Shown here: piece by piece, positions 47,520 through 59,901 of the stretch
Numbering within the stretch: the first letter of the stretch is position 1
Layout: each line of letters opens with the position of its first letter
DNA from: Chlamydoabsidia padenii
Lineage: Eukaryota > Mucoromycota > Mucoromycetes > Mucorales > Cunninghamellaceae
Reading direction: 5' to 3'
DNA length: 64,000 bases
NCBI GenBank assembly: GCA_025330725.1
Contig: JAIWND010000027.1
Location: forward strand, 310,001-374,000
Notes under the pieces: model-generated
What the model saw: only the letters and a program-made list of their open reading frames with translations
Told to the model about the DNA's origin: nothing
Databases searched by the model: none
Translations under genes and position numbers: made by a program

Positions 47520-48434
47520 ATGTCCACGTCTATTGCTGGAACGGAACGATACCAACGACTTGAAAAACTAGGTGAGGGAACATATGCGACGGTATTCAAG
47601 GGCAAAAGTCGACTAGGTGGTGAAATCGTGGCACTGAAAGAAATCCATCTCGATGCTGAAGAAGGGGCACCGTCAACGGCGATTCGGGAAATCTCACTCA
47701 TGAAGGAACTCAAGCATCCCAACATTGTACGACTCATGGATGTGATTCATACGGAAAACAAGTTAATTCTCGTTTTTGAATTTATGGACCAAGACCTCAA
47801 GAAATACATGGATACGAATGCGCGGGCTACTCATGGTGCATTAGATGTCACGTCCATTCGACAATTCATGTTTCAGCTATTGAAAGGAATTGCATACTGT
47901 CATGAAAACCGGGTACTCCATCGTGATTTGAAACCACAAAACTTGCTCATCAACAAACGAGGGGCACTCAAACTAGGTGACTTTGGTCTAGCGCGGGCGT
48001 TTGGGATTCCTGTGAATACGTTTAGTAATGAAGTGGTGACGTTATGGTATCGTGCTCCCGATGTCCTCTTGGGCTCACGCATGTATTCGACTTCAATTGA
48101 TATTTGGTCAGCAGGGTGTATTATGGCGGAAATGTATACTGGTCGTCCCTTGTTTCCCGGTACCACCAATGAAGATCAGTTGCAAAAGATCTTTAGGATG
48201 ATGGGGACACCTACCGAACAGACCTGGCCCAATGTGTCCCAGTTGCCGGAATTCAAACCGAATCAACAGTATTATCCTCCTCAGACTATTTATCAAATCT
48301 TGCCTACCATTGATCATCTTGGGTTGGATTTGTTGGCTAGGATGTTGCAGTATCAACCTCAATTGCGTATATCGGCTAAAGAAGCTTTAAATCATGCTTA
48401 CTTTGATCCTATTAGACATATGCAATTTGAATAA
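47520..48434 (+). CDS. PHO85: Cyclin-dependent kinase of the Pho85/CDK5 type
   Basis: Intronless, 304 residues from the ATG at 47520 ([20 protein letters not shown]); an upstream in-frame ATG would only add a T-run-encoded hydrophobic leader. [11 protein letters not shown] is the glycine loop with the inhibitory Tyr, [21 protein letters not shown] the PSTAIRE helix in its Pho85 form, and [10 protein letters not shown] with [11 protein letters not shown] the catalytic core. Pho85-type kinases lack an activating threonine in the T-loop; this one has [18 protein letters not shown], with Ser at that place. Pho85 acts with several cyclins in phosphate and nutrient signalling. The PHO84 gene 41 kb away in this window is probably coincidental. 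Confidence 0.92.
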   Translation: MSTSIAGTERYQRLEKLGEGTYATVFKGKSRLGGEIVALKEIHLDAEEGAPSTAIREISLMKELKHPNIVRLMDVIHTENKLILVFEFMDQDLKKYMDTNARATHGALDVTSIRQFMFQLLKGIAYCHENRVLHRDLKPQNLLINKRGALKLGDFGLARAFGIPVNTFSNEVVTLWYRAPDVLLGSRMYSTSIDIWSAGCIMAEMYTGRPLFPGTTNEDQLQKIFRMMGTPTEQTWPNVSQLPEFKPNQQYYPPQTIYQILPTIDHLGLDLLARMLQYQPQLRISAKEALNHAYFDPIRHMQFE

Positions 48435-48752
48435 ACCTAGTGGATTAGTATTAGTTATAGGGTATATATATTATATTATACTATACTATATCATCAATAA
48501 ACATCTTTTTTTTTTTTTATCATCTCTCTTGCATACTTTATTATAAGTTTAAACGATGCATAAATCTTATATCTGATCGTGCGTTCATTAATCACAAAGA
48601 GTCACACATCTTACATTAGCTTCCAAGTTGTCTGTCAAACCTAAATCATTACTCTTTGATGTATTTCATTATCACTCTTTACCTTGCTCCATGCCGTGCA
48701 AAGTAACCCATAAGAGTCCTATATCAAGACAGGGAAGGGGAAAAATAATCAT

Positions 48753-48784
48753 TTTGAAATCCCGACATAGGATCGGGATTTCAA
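48753..48784. promoter_or_regulatory. Inverted pair of promoter motifs upstream of RPS3
   Basis: TTTGAAATCCCGA (48753-48765) and CGGGATTTCAA (48774-48784) face each other across an 8-bp spacer, 70-100 bp upstream of the RPS3 start. The symmetry suggests dimeric binding. Confidence 0.6.
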
Positions 48785-48855
48785 TCATGTCATTTCACTT
48801 TTTGTTCTTGCCCCTTCAATTTTTTGAAATCCTTCCTTTTTTACTTTAATACACA

Positions 48856-49965
<1,110 letters not shown>

Positions 49966-50503
49966 AATGGTTTGGTCTTTATATACATAGTTTATCTTCT
50001 TTTTTTATAAACACACAGGAATAATAAAAAAACATCAAGAAAAAAAACTTGTCTTTGGGTGGGATTTGACAAAGCAGGGGCAACCAAGGCTGTCAAAAAC
50101 AGCGGGGATTTAAAAATCCGATTTTGATAGGATTCGATTTTTCATAAAGAGGCATGATGGTTTGGTATCATGAAAATAATTCTCGAGTGCATCCACAGTA
50201 ATCCACTAACATGACCAAGCACATATCAAATGACCATTATGCCCTTCTTCACAAATAGTTACAACTTACATTCATGTATATATATAATCCATTCACAATA
50301 GTAGCATAGTGTCAATCATTTTATTTATTCAATATCAGACAAATAAAAAGCAATCTAATCTAGACTATAGTATAAATGTGGGTGTAGATCCAGTCATGGT
50401 AAAGGTTAATGACTGATCCGGCAAAGTTGTATAAATCCTATGGTTGATATTAGTCTTGGACTTGCAAGGTGATAGTGGTAACTATTGTTATTTGTATGTT
50501 GCA
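49966..50503. other. Intergenic RPS3 to small hypothetical gene
   Basis: No gene. A promoter-like GCGGGGATTTAAA (50102-50114) and a weaker GGGATTTGAC (50061-50070) lie between two convergent 3' ends. Confidence 0.4.
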
Positions 50504-50933
50504 TTATGATATACAGTTGTAAATGTCGTCTGGTTCCCGTTTCATTAAACTACTAGACAAGAAGAAGAAGAAAAGTAGGATTAGTTTATCAAAAGATGGG
50601 TCAACATCATACAGTAGTAGCAGTCTTTGCAGGATATACCATCCCATGTTTAGACTACTTGCTAATCTATCTTTTGTTTTGATACAGTGGCGGTCAGACA
50701 GATGCATTTCCTTCAGATAACCCTTCCCTGCAAAAATCAAGGTGAGAATGTCACTTTGGCTATATTATAGAGACAAAGATCGTTAGTGTGTATTTGGTAA
50801 AAGTAGTCAAGAGGCATTATTAAAGTAGATTACCTCGTTGATGAAAGAGTGCCCCCCCTTTTTTTTGTTGCTGTTGTTCCCAATAGTCGTTCATTCGTGC
50901 TGCTGCCAAGTCGGTATTTTTATAGGAATCCAT
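50504..50933 (-). CDS. Small hypothetical protein
   Basis: Exon 1 (50933-50834) reads MDSYKNTDLAAARMNDYWEQ then a Gln/Lys run and ALFHQR. A clean GT-AG intron leads to exon 2 from 50727 (GKGYLKEMHLSDRHCIKTKD, RLASSLNMG). The end is uncertain: either straight readthrough to the stop at 50504 via a Leu/Phe-rich stretch, or removal of that stretch as an intron (its 3' side has a pyrimidine tract and TAG), ending SLMKREPDDIYNCIS. The promoter motif CGGGATTTGAAAA (51056-51068) sits about 125 bp upstream, which supports a real gene. Family not recognised. Confidence 0.45.
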
Positions 50934-51055
50934 CGTCAGTAAGAGCCTTCGCATTCGAGAAAGGAATAAAGAAAGAGTCGATACCAAGGTAAACGAGTAT
51001 TCGGAAAGAAAAGAAAAAGCGCCCGTCGATCATTTTATAATATTCCCCGCCAAAT

Positions 51056-51068
51056 CGGGATTTGAAAA
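51056..51068. promoter_or_regulatory. CGGGATTTGAAAA element, small hypothetical gene promoter
   Basis: Exact match about 125 bp upstream of the start at 50933. Confidence 0.55.
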
Positions 51069-51256
51069 TGTCACTTTTGAGCATGTCCTCGTCCCTGAAG
51101 ATGAGAACTCAACTATCGAATCCACATTTATCTTGGCATTGACCTGACACAAGAGTCTGAGCTTGAAAGAAACAGATGTCGATCCGATTTGGATTCATGC
51201 ATGATTACATCTTACTACACACAGATCGTCAAAGGTGAATGAGTTTACTTGCTCGA

Positions 51257-51270
51257 GCGGGATTTGAAAA
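51257..51270. promoter_or_regulatory. GCGGGATTTGAAAA element, seven-helix protein promoter
   Basis: Exact consensus about 85 bp upstream of the start at 51349. Together with the element at 51056 it lies in a divergent interval of about 415 bp. Confidence 0.6.
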
Positions 51271-51348
51271 TGGATAAGAAAAGGCTGATCAAAAAAAGGG
51301 GAACTCTCCTCCCTCCTCTTCCCTCCTCTCTTTTCCCACTACATTCTA

Positions 51349-52906
51349 ATGGAAAACAATACACTCTCTCATCTCTGCTCAGATGGGTCATGTCATTGTG
51401 ATTTCCGACTATCGATCTACCATTGTGACGAATCGGAAAAGTTATTCCAACTTGTCCTTGTGGCCTTGATCATGGCCAGCATCAATTCCGCCATTGGTAA
51501 GTAACTTTACCAAAGAATGCACTTTGACTTGTTCTTTTTAACTTTTTAGGTATGGGAATCGTACTACACCGGCTAGTCTATCAATCGCAAACAGTATTCA
51601 ACAAACAATCGTCTGTCCGGCGACGATTCTTTTTACGCCCACGACCGATCGATACCATATTCTTCTTTACTACAGTGTTTAGCTCTTGTAAGTCTAAACA
51701 TGTATGCTAATACATATAAATTATACTCAACTTTTTTTTTTTTTTTATACTTGTTATTTTAGTGTGGGTAATTGATTTTACCGTGTTATTGGTGGATATT
51801 CTGCCCTCAAATTATACCATACGATCTTGTAAGTGTATCTATCATGATTTTTAATTGTCACTTGATGGATTAACTTGTCTCAACTCTTTGGTGTCATAGG
51901 TTTATTTGATCTTCCTTTACAACTCTGTACAGATACTTGTAAGTGACATAAAAAAAAGAACATTATACAACATATATAATTCCACTCTTTATTTTGTAGG
52001 CTCACTGTATATGTTGTCTCTATTACAAAGATTCTCACAGGTATAAAAAAAAAGAATAATCTCCTCCCCCCTCTAACTTGACATTCACCTTACTATCAAT
52101 ATCATCAAGACTGAAATTATCCATCCTAATGAAAAGAACCAAGGAGGATGGCGTTGGTGGTGGTGGTGGTTTGCGTCGACCGATCAAGGGATGGTGGTGA
52201 ATCTACTTTGGCTCGAATACTTTTGTGGCCACATGCTTCTTGTCTTCCCATTTATTGCCAACAATAGTCTCAGCCTGGTGATTGGTATTTTGTCGGATCA
52301 AGGTCAAATCAAACTTGCGGAATGGGTGACACGGGTGCATTTTGGCTTGTGGACTCTCACTGCCTTCTCTGTATGGTCCCTCTTTATCTACAGCACCAAA
52401 CGACTCGACCAAATCCATCCTGCCTCACTCAGGATTCATGCCACTCGATCGGTACAATTGTCTTTTTACCGAAACAAGATATTCCTCACTATTCTCAACT
52501 ATTGCTCTGGTTTATTTGTGCTTTTATTCTTCTTTTATAGTCTCTTCCGATCTGTCATTCTGCAAAACTCGTCCTTGTTGATGCTCTACTGTGCCTGCTG
52601 GATCTATATACCTTTGCTCACTCAACTGGCGCTTCAGGTGGCATATATCTTTCAGTAAGTATTTAGGTGTGGGATGATTAGAGGACTTTACTCACCTCTT
52701 TCTTTATGGGAAACTAGTCCTCAATCGCTAATGCTTTATTTACTCAAAGTCAAACAAGATGCTATGGATGATATGGCTGAACAACAACAACATCAACAAC
52801 TTCACGACAACAGGAATCAAACTGACCATACCTATATCAGTCAAGTCACCTCCTCATTGAAACCACCTTCCATAGCCTCTGATATCTACCAAAACACTAC
52901 TGTCTA
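51349..52906 (+). CDS. Orphan membrane protein with about seven transmembrane helices
   Basis: Seven exons: 51349-51496, 51550-51688, 51763-51828, 51900-51938, 52000-52039, 52110-52654, 52719-52906. The N-terminus (MENNTLSHLCSDGSCHCDF) is short and Cys-rich with no signal peptide. Hydrophobic helices are visible at FQLVLVALIMASINSAIG, IFFFTTVFSSLWVIDFTVLL, SLYMLSLLQ, YFCGHMLLVFPFIANN, FGLWTLTAFSVWSLFIY, ILNYCSGLFVLLFFFYSLF and LMLYCACWIYIPLLTQLAL. A cytoplasmic Gln/His/Asp-rich tail of about 60 residues follows. A Trp/Gly run (GGWRWWWWWF) lies in the central loop. The layout resembles a G-protein-coupled receptor but no family signature is visible, so function is open. Confidence 0.75.
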
Positions 52907-53090
52907 ATTGCCTAATAATAACCACCTAGGCAACAGTAACAACACTTTTAACTAGTTACTAGATATATTACCCCCCCCTTAAACCATTTTTAGATTATAA
53001 TATAATAATACCTACTTGTATATCCTTCTTTTATTAATTAATCAATTAACAGTAATACATAATAAAGCTACTACTCTATACTAATTAAAT

Positions 53091-53706
53091 CTATTTGATG
53101 GTATGTTTGTAAGATTTGAATGGTGGTTTGTAGGTGTGTATGTATTGGAGTAGAGGGATCCGTCGGCACCCTGTGTTCCAACCGCCAGCCTTGTTGTAAT
53201 CCACCTTGTTTGTCGTTGCAAATGAAGAGATAGTAAAGTCGGAGGATGTAAAGACGTTCATAAAGGTGGCAAGTCTTTTTCTGAGTATCTTGAATAGAGA
53301 ATCACGGACAGGATATCGGTCATTTGAACATAGTGTCGTATGTTCCTAGTAAAAGATAAAGGTCAGTAACAAGCAAGCAAGCGATCCAAGGACACAAGTG
53401 TCTCTAGTCCCTTTTTCCTTTTCTATTCTATGCTTACCATAACATGAGGCACACCAGTGCTGTCCCAACAGAAGTGTTAAATTCAACAGCAAAGACATTG
53501 TTATTATCTTTATGATCACTATGTAAATGCTTGGTTCCAGTTACTTCATGTTCCGAAAGATATACTTGTCAATTCCAGTTCGGGAGCACGTCGTACCAAT
53601 CTATTAAACAATAGACAAGATGAGTAATGTTTGACTAGACTTTATTCATTCTTGCTCTTTTTACCTAATGCACACGATATCCCAATACCATATCACCGGT
53701 GCAAAG
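53091..53706 (-). pseudogene. Decayed fragment of M16C metalloprotease (Cym1/PreP presequence protease)
   Basis: PreP degrades mitochondrial targeting peptides after import. The minus strand keeps scattered pieces of the family N-terminal domain in changing frames: GYRVH and APELELTSIS, then EVTGTKHLHSDHKDNNNVFAV, then DSTGVPHVMEHTTLC with the inverted zinc motif HxxEH, YPVRDSLFKILRKRLATFMN, and a shifted QGWRLEH. At least three frameshifts and a deletion of roughly 40 codons separate them, and the remaining 800 or so residues are absent. A spurious open tail runs to a stop at 53091. One intron position (near 53340-53440) still has clean borders. An intact copy presumably exists elsewhere. 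Confidence 0.8.
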
Positions 53707-54832
53707 TGTTGCTGTGTACAAAAACCAGTTGGTAAAAGAGACAAGGAAGAGAAACAAACAATTATGGTCAAACAATTTTTTTATTGGAATAGTTACAAAG
53801 AGACGATCTCTTCCAACAATCAATGAGCCAAAGCATGAAAAATTCGTAAAGGGAAAGATCAGAGATACTTTTTTTTTTTGTCAGTTTCATTCCACTTGGT
53901 CCATGGGAAAGTTCAAATCCCGATCCTGATGCGCCCATTTCAAGTAATAACAAAAAAGGATGCAAAGATGGTTTTTATTTAACAATAACAAGACAAAGCT
54001 ATAACTAATAGTTCATTTAGTATTAACCAAATATCACCACGTGGAGGTAGAACTATATTGATATTCATTTCCACACCTACACGCACTTAAGCTGGGGATT
54101 TCAACCACTATGTAGCAACTTTTTCACACCTGCAAGTCCAAAGGACTGGGAGACTTCGACCCTGTGCAGCCATCCCGCCAGCGACTGTTGCCCCCCGGGA
54201 AAGGCAACAACGTATGCGAGGGTTTAATAAATAAATATCCAAAGTCGTTGTTGTTGTCATCGTAGCTTCCATGGACTCCTCTGGCTCTTCATATGGCTCC
54301 AATGGTGTGTGGGGGTGGGGGATTATAGGGGGGAAGAAGAAAAGGAAGAAGTAGATGAAGAAGAAAAAGAGAAAAAGAAAAAAAAAAAAAAAGAAAGAGG
54401 AGTGGTCTTTTATAGGCAAGTTGATAAAAAAAAAATTGTTTACGCGACTGAAAAAAAAACAAAAAAAACTGGGTTTGAAAAAAAACAATCACGCCTATCG
54501 ATATAAACAGTTACAATCCGATTGGCTATCAAAGATAATGATAGTAAAAGCTCACTTTTAGTGAACAATCATCATTAGTGATTAGAAAAAAGAAAAAAGG
54601 GGGGCTTGACAAGTATCTAGATCATTCCAAGTATGAAACTTTCAAATCCCGATCTTATATTTTTCATGCAGCTTACAAAAGTCGACCCAACTAACTGGGT
54701 TCATGGACACTATGAGTTTTATTTCCACTCTATATTAAAAGTAAGCAAGTGCTTCTTTGTATTCAAGGGTGCAAATATATATATATATATATATATATAA
54801 GGTCAAGCATTACTAAAGCATTCAATAAAGAG
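53707..54832. other. Region between pseudogene and structured RNA candidate
   Basis: Two promoter motifs (TTCAAATCCCGA 53912-53923; TTTCAAATCCCGA 54640-54652), a CCACGTGG palindrome (54037-54044), a GC-rich block (separate entry), A/G- and T-rich low-complexity DNA at 54300-54480 and an (AT)n tract at 54776-54799. An open frame on the minus strand (54108-54488) is mostly homopolymer-coded Phe/Thr and is not called. Confidence 0.4.
54108..54215. other. GC-rich block with two hairpins
   Basis: A GC-rich island in AT-rich surroundings. AGTCC-AAA-GGACT (54135-54147) and GTTGCC (54187-54192) with GGCAAC (54203-54208) form perfect small hairpins. It could be part of a structured RNA on either strand, but no family is recognised. 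Confidence 0.35.
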
Positions 54833-55092
54833 AGAGGGGAATGGCTAGGCGCACGGAATTTTGGTATTCGGCGTTTGAAAATGGTTTCCTTCCGTCTAAG
54901 ATACCCTTCGTCGCAAAGGACAGGGAAAAGTCACCGCAAGCCTGAACATACTGACACAAGGATCTTGGAGCCTGGCTTTTGCGGTGAGTTGGGTTGGAAA
55001 TAGGCTACAGTGTCCACATGGCCACTTTAATCATTAGCATCCGTTAACAATTGAGCGAGTAGTGCTCTTCCCGTGCGCCCAGCAATTCCCAT
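54833..55092. ncRNA. Structured non-coding RNA candidate, family unknown
   Basis: About 255 nt closed by a long terminal stem. The 5' arm (54837-54858) pairs with the 3' arm (55068-55090); the core GGCGCACGG (54848-54856) is perfectly complementary to CCGTGCGCC (55071-55079). An internal hairpin pairs TCACCGCAA (54931-54939) with TTGCGGTGA (54979-54987) around a further CAAG/CTTG helix. An AT-rich TATATAAGG element lies about 35 bp upstream and a TTTCAAATCCCGA motif 190 bp upstream on the plus side, so the plus strand is favoured. The closed-ends layout and size would suit RNase P/MRP or SRP RNA, but I could not match their conserved regions with confidence. Confidence 0.55.
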
Positions 55093-55402
55093 AAAGAGAG
55101 GAAATATAAAATTAAAAGTCTCGATAGCATTCATCTAACCCCGCCTTTTATTGATTAAACCACCATCAACCAATGATAAAAACATTTTATTACATAACAA
55201 TACAGCAAGAGACCTTATGGTAAGTAAAGTGTGAGAGAATAACTGGCTACAACACGCTAGAGATTCTTCTGTCAAAACATAAAAAAAAAGATTGTTTTTA
55301 TTTAAAAATGAGATCAATAAGACAAATAGAAAACCGCAATAGCACCAAATATATATTCACATATGTATAACCTTTTTTTTTTTTTTATAAATATAAAGTT
55401 AT
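55093..55402. other. Region between RNA candidate and PGK1 3' end
   Basis: No gene recognised; AT-rich, with a partial CTAACCCCGCC motif near 55136-55146. Confidence 0.4.
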
Positions 55403-56919
55403 TTACTTTGTAGATAAAGCATCCACACCAGGAAGCACCTTGCCTTCCAACAATTCCAAGCTTGCACCGCCACCAGTAGAGATATGGCTGATCTTGCCTT
55501 CAGCACCCCATTGTAAAGCAGCAGTAGCAGTATCTATGAAAAAAAAAAAGTCCATTAGTTTTCCCATCTTTTCATTATCTCTCTTTTTTTTTTTTTTACG
55601 ACTTACCACCACCACCAATGATTGAGGTAGCACCATTCTTGGTAGCTTCAATCACGGCCTTCAAAGCTGACTTTGTACCATCGGCAAACTTGTCGAATTC
55701 AAATACACCAGTAGGTCCGTTCCAGAGAATAGTCTTGGCGCTCAAGATTTCATCAGTGAAGATCTTGTTGGATTCTTTACCACAGTCGAGACCCATCCAG
55801 TTGTCGGGAATACCATCTTGATCAGTAGCATAGCCAGTCTTTGCATCCTTGCTAAAGCTATCAGCTGTAACATAGTCGACAGGGAATACCAATTTGACGT
55901 TCTTGGCCTTGGCCTTTTCCACCAAACCATTCACCAATTCAGAGCCAGGTTGATCAAATAAGGAAGTACCGATCTAATAAAGAAAGAAGAGAGTTTAGAA
56001 AAGGGGTGTTTGTATGAGGGGTGGGGGAATGTTACCTTGACGTTGTTCAAAGTCTTCTTGAAGGTGAAGGACATACCACCACAGATAATCAAAGCATTGA
56101 CCTTGTCCAACATGTTTTCAATCAACTTGATCTTATCAGACACCTTGGCACTACACGGACAAAAAAAAAAAACAGTCGGATCAGTTAATCCAATCTTTCT
56201 CCTCTTTTTTCTTCCACTGTAACTTACCCACCAAGAATGGCCAAGAAAGGACGTTCGGGGTGTTCCAACACTTTAGCAAAGTATTCCAATTCCTTTTGCA
56301 TCAAGAACCCAGCAGCACGTTGAGGCAATTCCACACCCACCATGGAAGAGTGAGCACGATGAGCAGTACCAAAAGCATCATTCACATACACATCGGCCAA
56401 TTTACTGAGAGAGTCACGGAAAGTCTTGACATTAGCAGGATCGGCCTTGGTCTTCTTTCCATCAGCATCCTTAGCAGAGCCTTCTTCTTCGATATGGAAT
56501 CGCAAGTTTTCCAACAAGATGACTTGACCACCAGTGGCAGCTTGACAGGCCTTTTCGGTTTCAGCACCCACACAGTCGTTCAAAAAGGTCACAGGTTTGG
56601 ATAACAGTTTTTCGAGTGCCTTGGCCACAGGCTTGAGAGTGTATTTTTCGTTTACTTGACCATTAGGACGACCGAGGTGGGACATGAGTACAACAGAGGC
56701 AGCACCGTTATCAAGAGCATACTTGATGGTAGGAAGAGCTTGGACAATACGGTTATCATTGGTGATTTCACCATCCTTCATGGGCACGTTGAAATCAACA
56801 CTGGGAGAGAGCAAGTTAGTTTCATCTTTTACATACACGCGTGTCATTTCTTACCGGATAAGCACACGCTTGTTCTTGACATCGAGGTCCTTGATGGAGA
56901 GTTTGTTGGATAAAGACAT
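55403..56919 (-). CDS. PGK1: Phosphoglycerate kinase
   Basis: Glycolytic enzyme that transfers phosphate from 1,3-bisphosphoglycerate to ADP. Exons 56919-56855, 56800-56228, 56150-56036, 55973-55606, 55533-55403. [20 protein letters not shown] with the substrate-binding Asp/Asn/Arg, [52 protein letters not shown], the hinge [23 protein letters not shown] and the phosphate loop GGGDTATAA plus [10 protein letters not shown] are all present. Full length (about 417 residues). The start [14 protein letters not shown] matches fungal PGKs. TTTGAACCCCGA lies about 170 bp upstream. Confidence 0.98.
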
Positions 56920-57701
56920 TGTATAGTAGTGGGATATGATTTGTGGAGAAGGAAGAAGAAGAAAGAAAGAAAGAAAAAGAAAAAAAGCGCTAATTTATGG
57001 GTTTCGAAAAAAAAAAAAAAAAAAAAGTTTCACCGACCTTTCGTTTTGTTGGGTGACCTCCGCTTTAAGATGTCATTGATGAGGGGACATTTGAACCCCG
57101 ACACCACCCGCGCCCTATTTTTTCATATGCTTCACTTAACACATGTTGCGATATTTCCCGAACTTTTTTCTTTGAACGATACCTTGTTCTTTTTTTGACA
57201 TGCATGCGATTATTGGTTTTATGAATAAAAGAACTGTAAAGAACGAAAGGGGAAAAAGTCGAGATGCATAGTGTGTGGTCCCCAACAAACAACCATCAAG
57301 TCAGACATTTAGTTTTATGCGACAGGCTGTGGATGACGGGATTTGAAATAGAATGGGGAGCAACCGGATCATACCACTGGGATCACATCATGTGATTTCG
57401 CCATGAGGATCATTAAAAAAAAAAATCTGTTTCTTTCATCATGATCACCTTTATATAATCAACAATATCATACATTGTAAACATGTATACTCTTTGATAA
57501 GAAAGACCTGAAGAAATTTCGGCAAGCCATACATACAAAAAAGACTTTTTCAAGATCCGACATCGCACCACTTGAAGATCAGAAGGTTCTTTCACAAAAA
57601 AGAAAATGTCGGGATTTCAAATGTTCGATTCATGCAAATCGACAAGGATTAAAATACACCTAGTTTATCAATCATTATACATACATAATATAAATACTAT
57701 A
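56920..57701. other. PGK1 promoter and region to TTC39 3' end
   Basis: Besides the PGK1 element (TTTGAACCCCGA, 57090-57101) there are two more motif copies, CGGGATTTGAAA (57337-57348) and CGGGATTTCAAA (57610-57621, followed by TTCATGCA), with no recognised gene next to them. Confidence 0.45.
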
Positions 57702-59713
57702 CTAAGAGGAGGCAGATTGTTCTCTAATAACACCTAGTGTGTTATGACATTTCAAGATTAACGCATTTTCCATCGAGTACTTGTTTTTAGCCCGCTGACC
57801 CGCCCCCACATTATAATCATGTTTCTCGGTCCGCTGTAACAAATACTGGATTTTCTTCTTGGCCTCATCGTACTTTCTATCATTGATCATCATCAAGGCT
57901 TGTTCATACACCGTAAAGTAATAAATCCAATGATCGAGTTGAATCTTATCCGCCATGGTCATGACGCTACGCACCGATTCCTGATGCATGTCTTTCCACG
58001 CTTCTTTTTTGTTGTCATCATGGTCAAGTAACATGCGTAAGAGAGTAGCACGCAAAAAATGACACAGGCACAGATCGTCGTACACATAGAACGAGTGACT
58101 CTTGACCAATCGGTCCAGCATCCTATTGATTCGGTCGAGATTCTTGTGCATGAGAGGCACAGGCATCATATCCAAACCACTGAATGCATGAATGATTTCC
58201 AAATCTGGAAAAAGGAGACGATTCCCTTGTAGTTCAAACTTGCGACTTTTTCTTGCCACGAATTTCTATTCGATTCATGCAAAAAAGTGAGTATGTATGT
58301 CGGAGTTTCGTTTTTTTCAGTTACCTCGATGAAAAGCGACTTTCCTGCGATCTTTTGTTTGGCTTTGGGTACCAGGGCCATCAACTCTGCAGCCTTCTTG
58401 ATCAATTCCACTCGTTTCCCACCTGGCGCCATATCAAAAGTAGCATAAAGATAAAGAGACATGCCTTGGAGAAAAGTATAAACGGCCTTGGACCAATTGC
58501 TTTCCTTGTTCAGTTTCTGATACAGCTGATGGGCGCGTTTCCACTCTTGTTCGAGCAAAGCAATGAACCCCAATTCCCAATACGATATATGATGCAGTTG
58601 TTTCATATGTTCTTGCACATCAATGGCACGTTGGTAATCCAGCTTGGCCTCGGCAAGTCGGCGTTGGGTGGCCAAACGACGACCGTTCAGGGTCAAAAAC
58701 ACCATGCCTTGCGGGTACACTTGCAAATTATATTCGAGGATCCGATCATTCAGTGCCTTGTCCACGTGCGAAACCGGTGTCAGGTTGGCAAGGACAATAT
58801 TGTATAGCATGAGCATCATATCGCAAAACTGCCGTCGAAGACCCTCGTGTGGACCCTGTATGTCGTGGTTCGAACCATCCCATCCACCTGATGATCTGAG
58901 GTACCACATGCCCAGACCTCGGTCGCCTTTGAAACCAACAAACTCGGCCAGTGTCAGTACCACATCAGGAAGCATCGATAGAGCCAAGTGGAAACAGCCC
59001 ATGCCAAATGCAACACCCGATGAAAAGTGGGCATCCATACCATATTCGGTGACATCTTTACCTATCGTCGCTTCGTCTTGTACATGTAAAAAGTAGCGTT
59101 CAAGACCCTTGTAGATTTGATGTGCCGCATGTATCTTGATGCCCTCACGTAAAAAGGCCACAAAGGATTCTTCATACACGATTTGAAGTCCTGCTTTCAT
59201 CAGACAAGTTTCAGCAAATACTAATTCCTGCAAAAAAGAAAAGAAAAAAAAATTAAATCCCGACTTTTTTTTTTTCAATTGGGGGGACAACTTTACAGCA
59301 TGGCGTTGAAGAGACGTCATTTCTTTGAGTTCTTGTACAGAGTAGGTTGATATAAACGATTTCCATGAACTATCCCGTTTTCTCAGTTTATCGGCCACTT
59401 GGTTGGATTGTTTCATAGCGTCGAGGGCAGCTTCAATGTCCGTGCGCTGAAAAGTAAGGACGGCCTTGAGTGATAAGATGAACGCATAACCGAGTGAATG
59501 GTACATGGAAGCGTTCCGTTTAGGTAGTAACAAAGCCTCGCATTCGGCGGTTCTCGAGTTGAGAAACAAATCCATGGCGTGTCGTACCTCATGAATACTC
59601 GCAAACATGGCTAGATCTTGTGTCGAGTACTGATCATTTGGTATGGTCGGATCAGGGGTAAGAATCGATCGAATAGACACTCTTGATTGTACTTGTTGAA
59701 GTGTTTTAGACAT
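57702..59713 (-). CDS. Iml2/TTC39 family tetratricopeptide-repeat protein
   Basis: Three exons: 59713-59297, 59227-58325, 58265-57702, about 625 residues. The start MSKTLQQVQSRVS follows a T/A-rich leader. Family elements include ECEALLLPKR, YHSLGYAFILSLKAVLTFQR, ELVFAETCLMKAGLQIVYE, VAFGMGCFHLALSMLPDVVL with LLEFVGF-like AEFVGFKGDRGLGM, and the C-terminal helical repeats (CLCHFLRATLLRML, VYEQALMMINDRKYDEAKK). In yeast Iml2 functions in lipid-droplet and inclusion-body clearance, and human TTC39 proteins relate to lipoprotein metabolism; the role here is inferred. Intron 1 contains an AAATCCCGAC copy of the promoter motif (59252-59263). Confidence 0.85.
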
Positions 59714-59901
59714 TTGAATAAGGGTCCAAAAAAAAAAAAAAAAAAAAAGCATCACTATATATAGTACCTTTCCCCACTCTTTTTTCTTTTCTGTTGTGTA
59801 ATCAGCCAAGTCTTTTCCAATGTCTCGGCCATAGGCAATTCACACGCCGACATGTATTTGGAAGCATTTTAAAGTTTCAAACTATATCTATTAGAGTTTT
59901 A

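Noticed and set aside
4482..48434. PHO84 and a PHO85-type CDK in one window as a phosphate-regulation cluster
   Set aside because: They are about 41 kb apart with many unrelated genes between; co-location is probably chance.
53909..53925. GTTCAAATCCCG resembling a tRNA T-loop / B box
   Set aside because: No acceptor, D-arm or anticodon arm fits around it; it is one of the recurrent TTTCAAATCCCG elements.
54108..54488. 126-codon open frame on the minus strand
   Set aside because: Mostly Phe/Leu and Thr from homopolymers and repeats, with no conserved pattern; likely chance.
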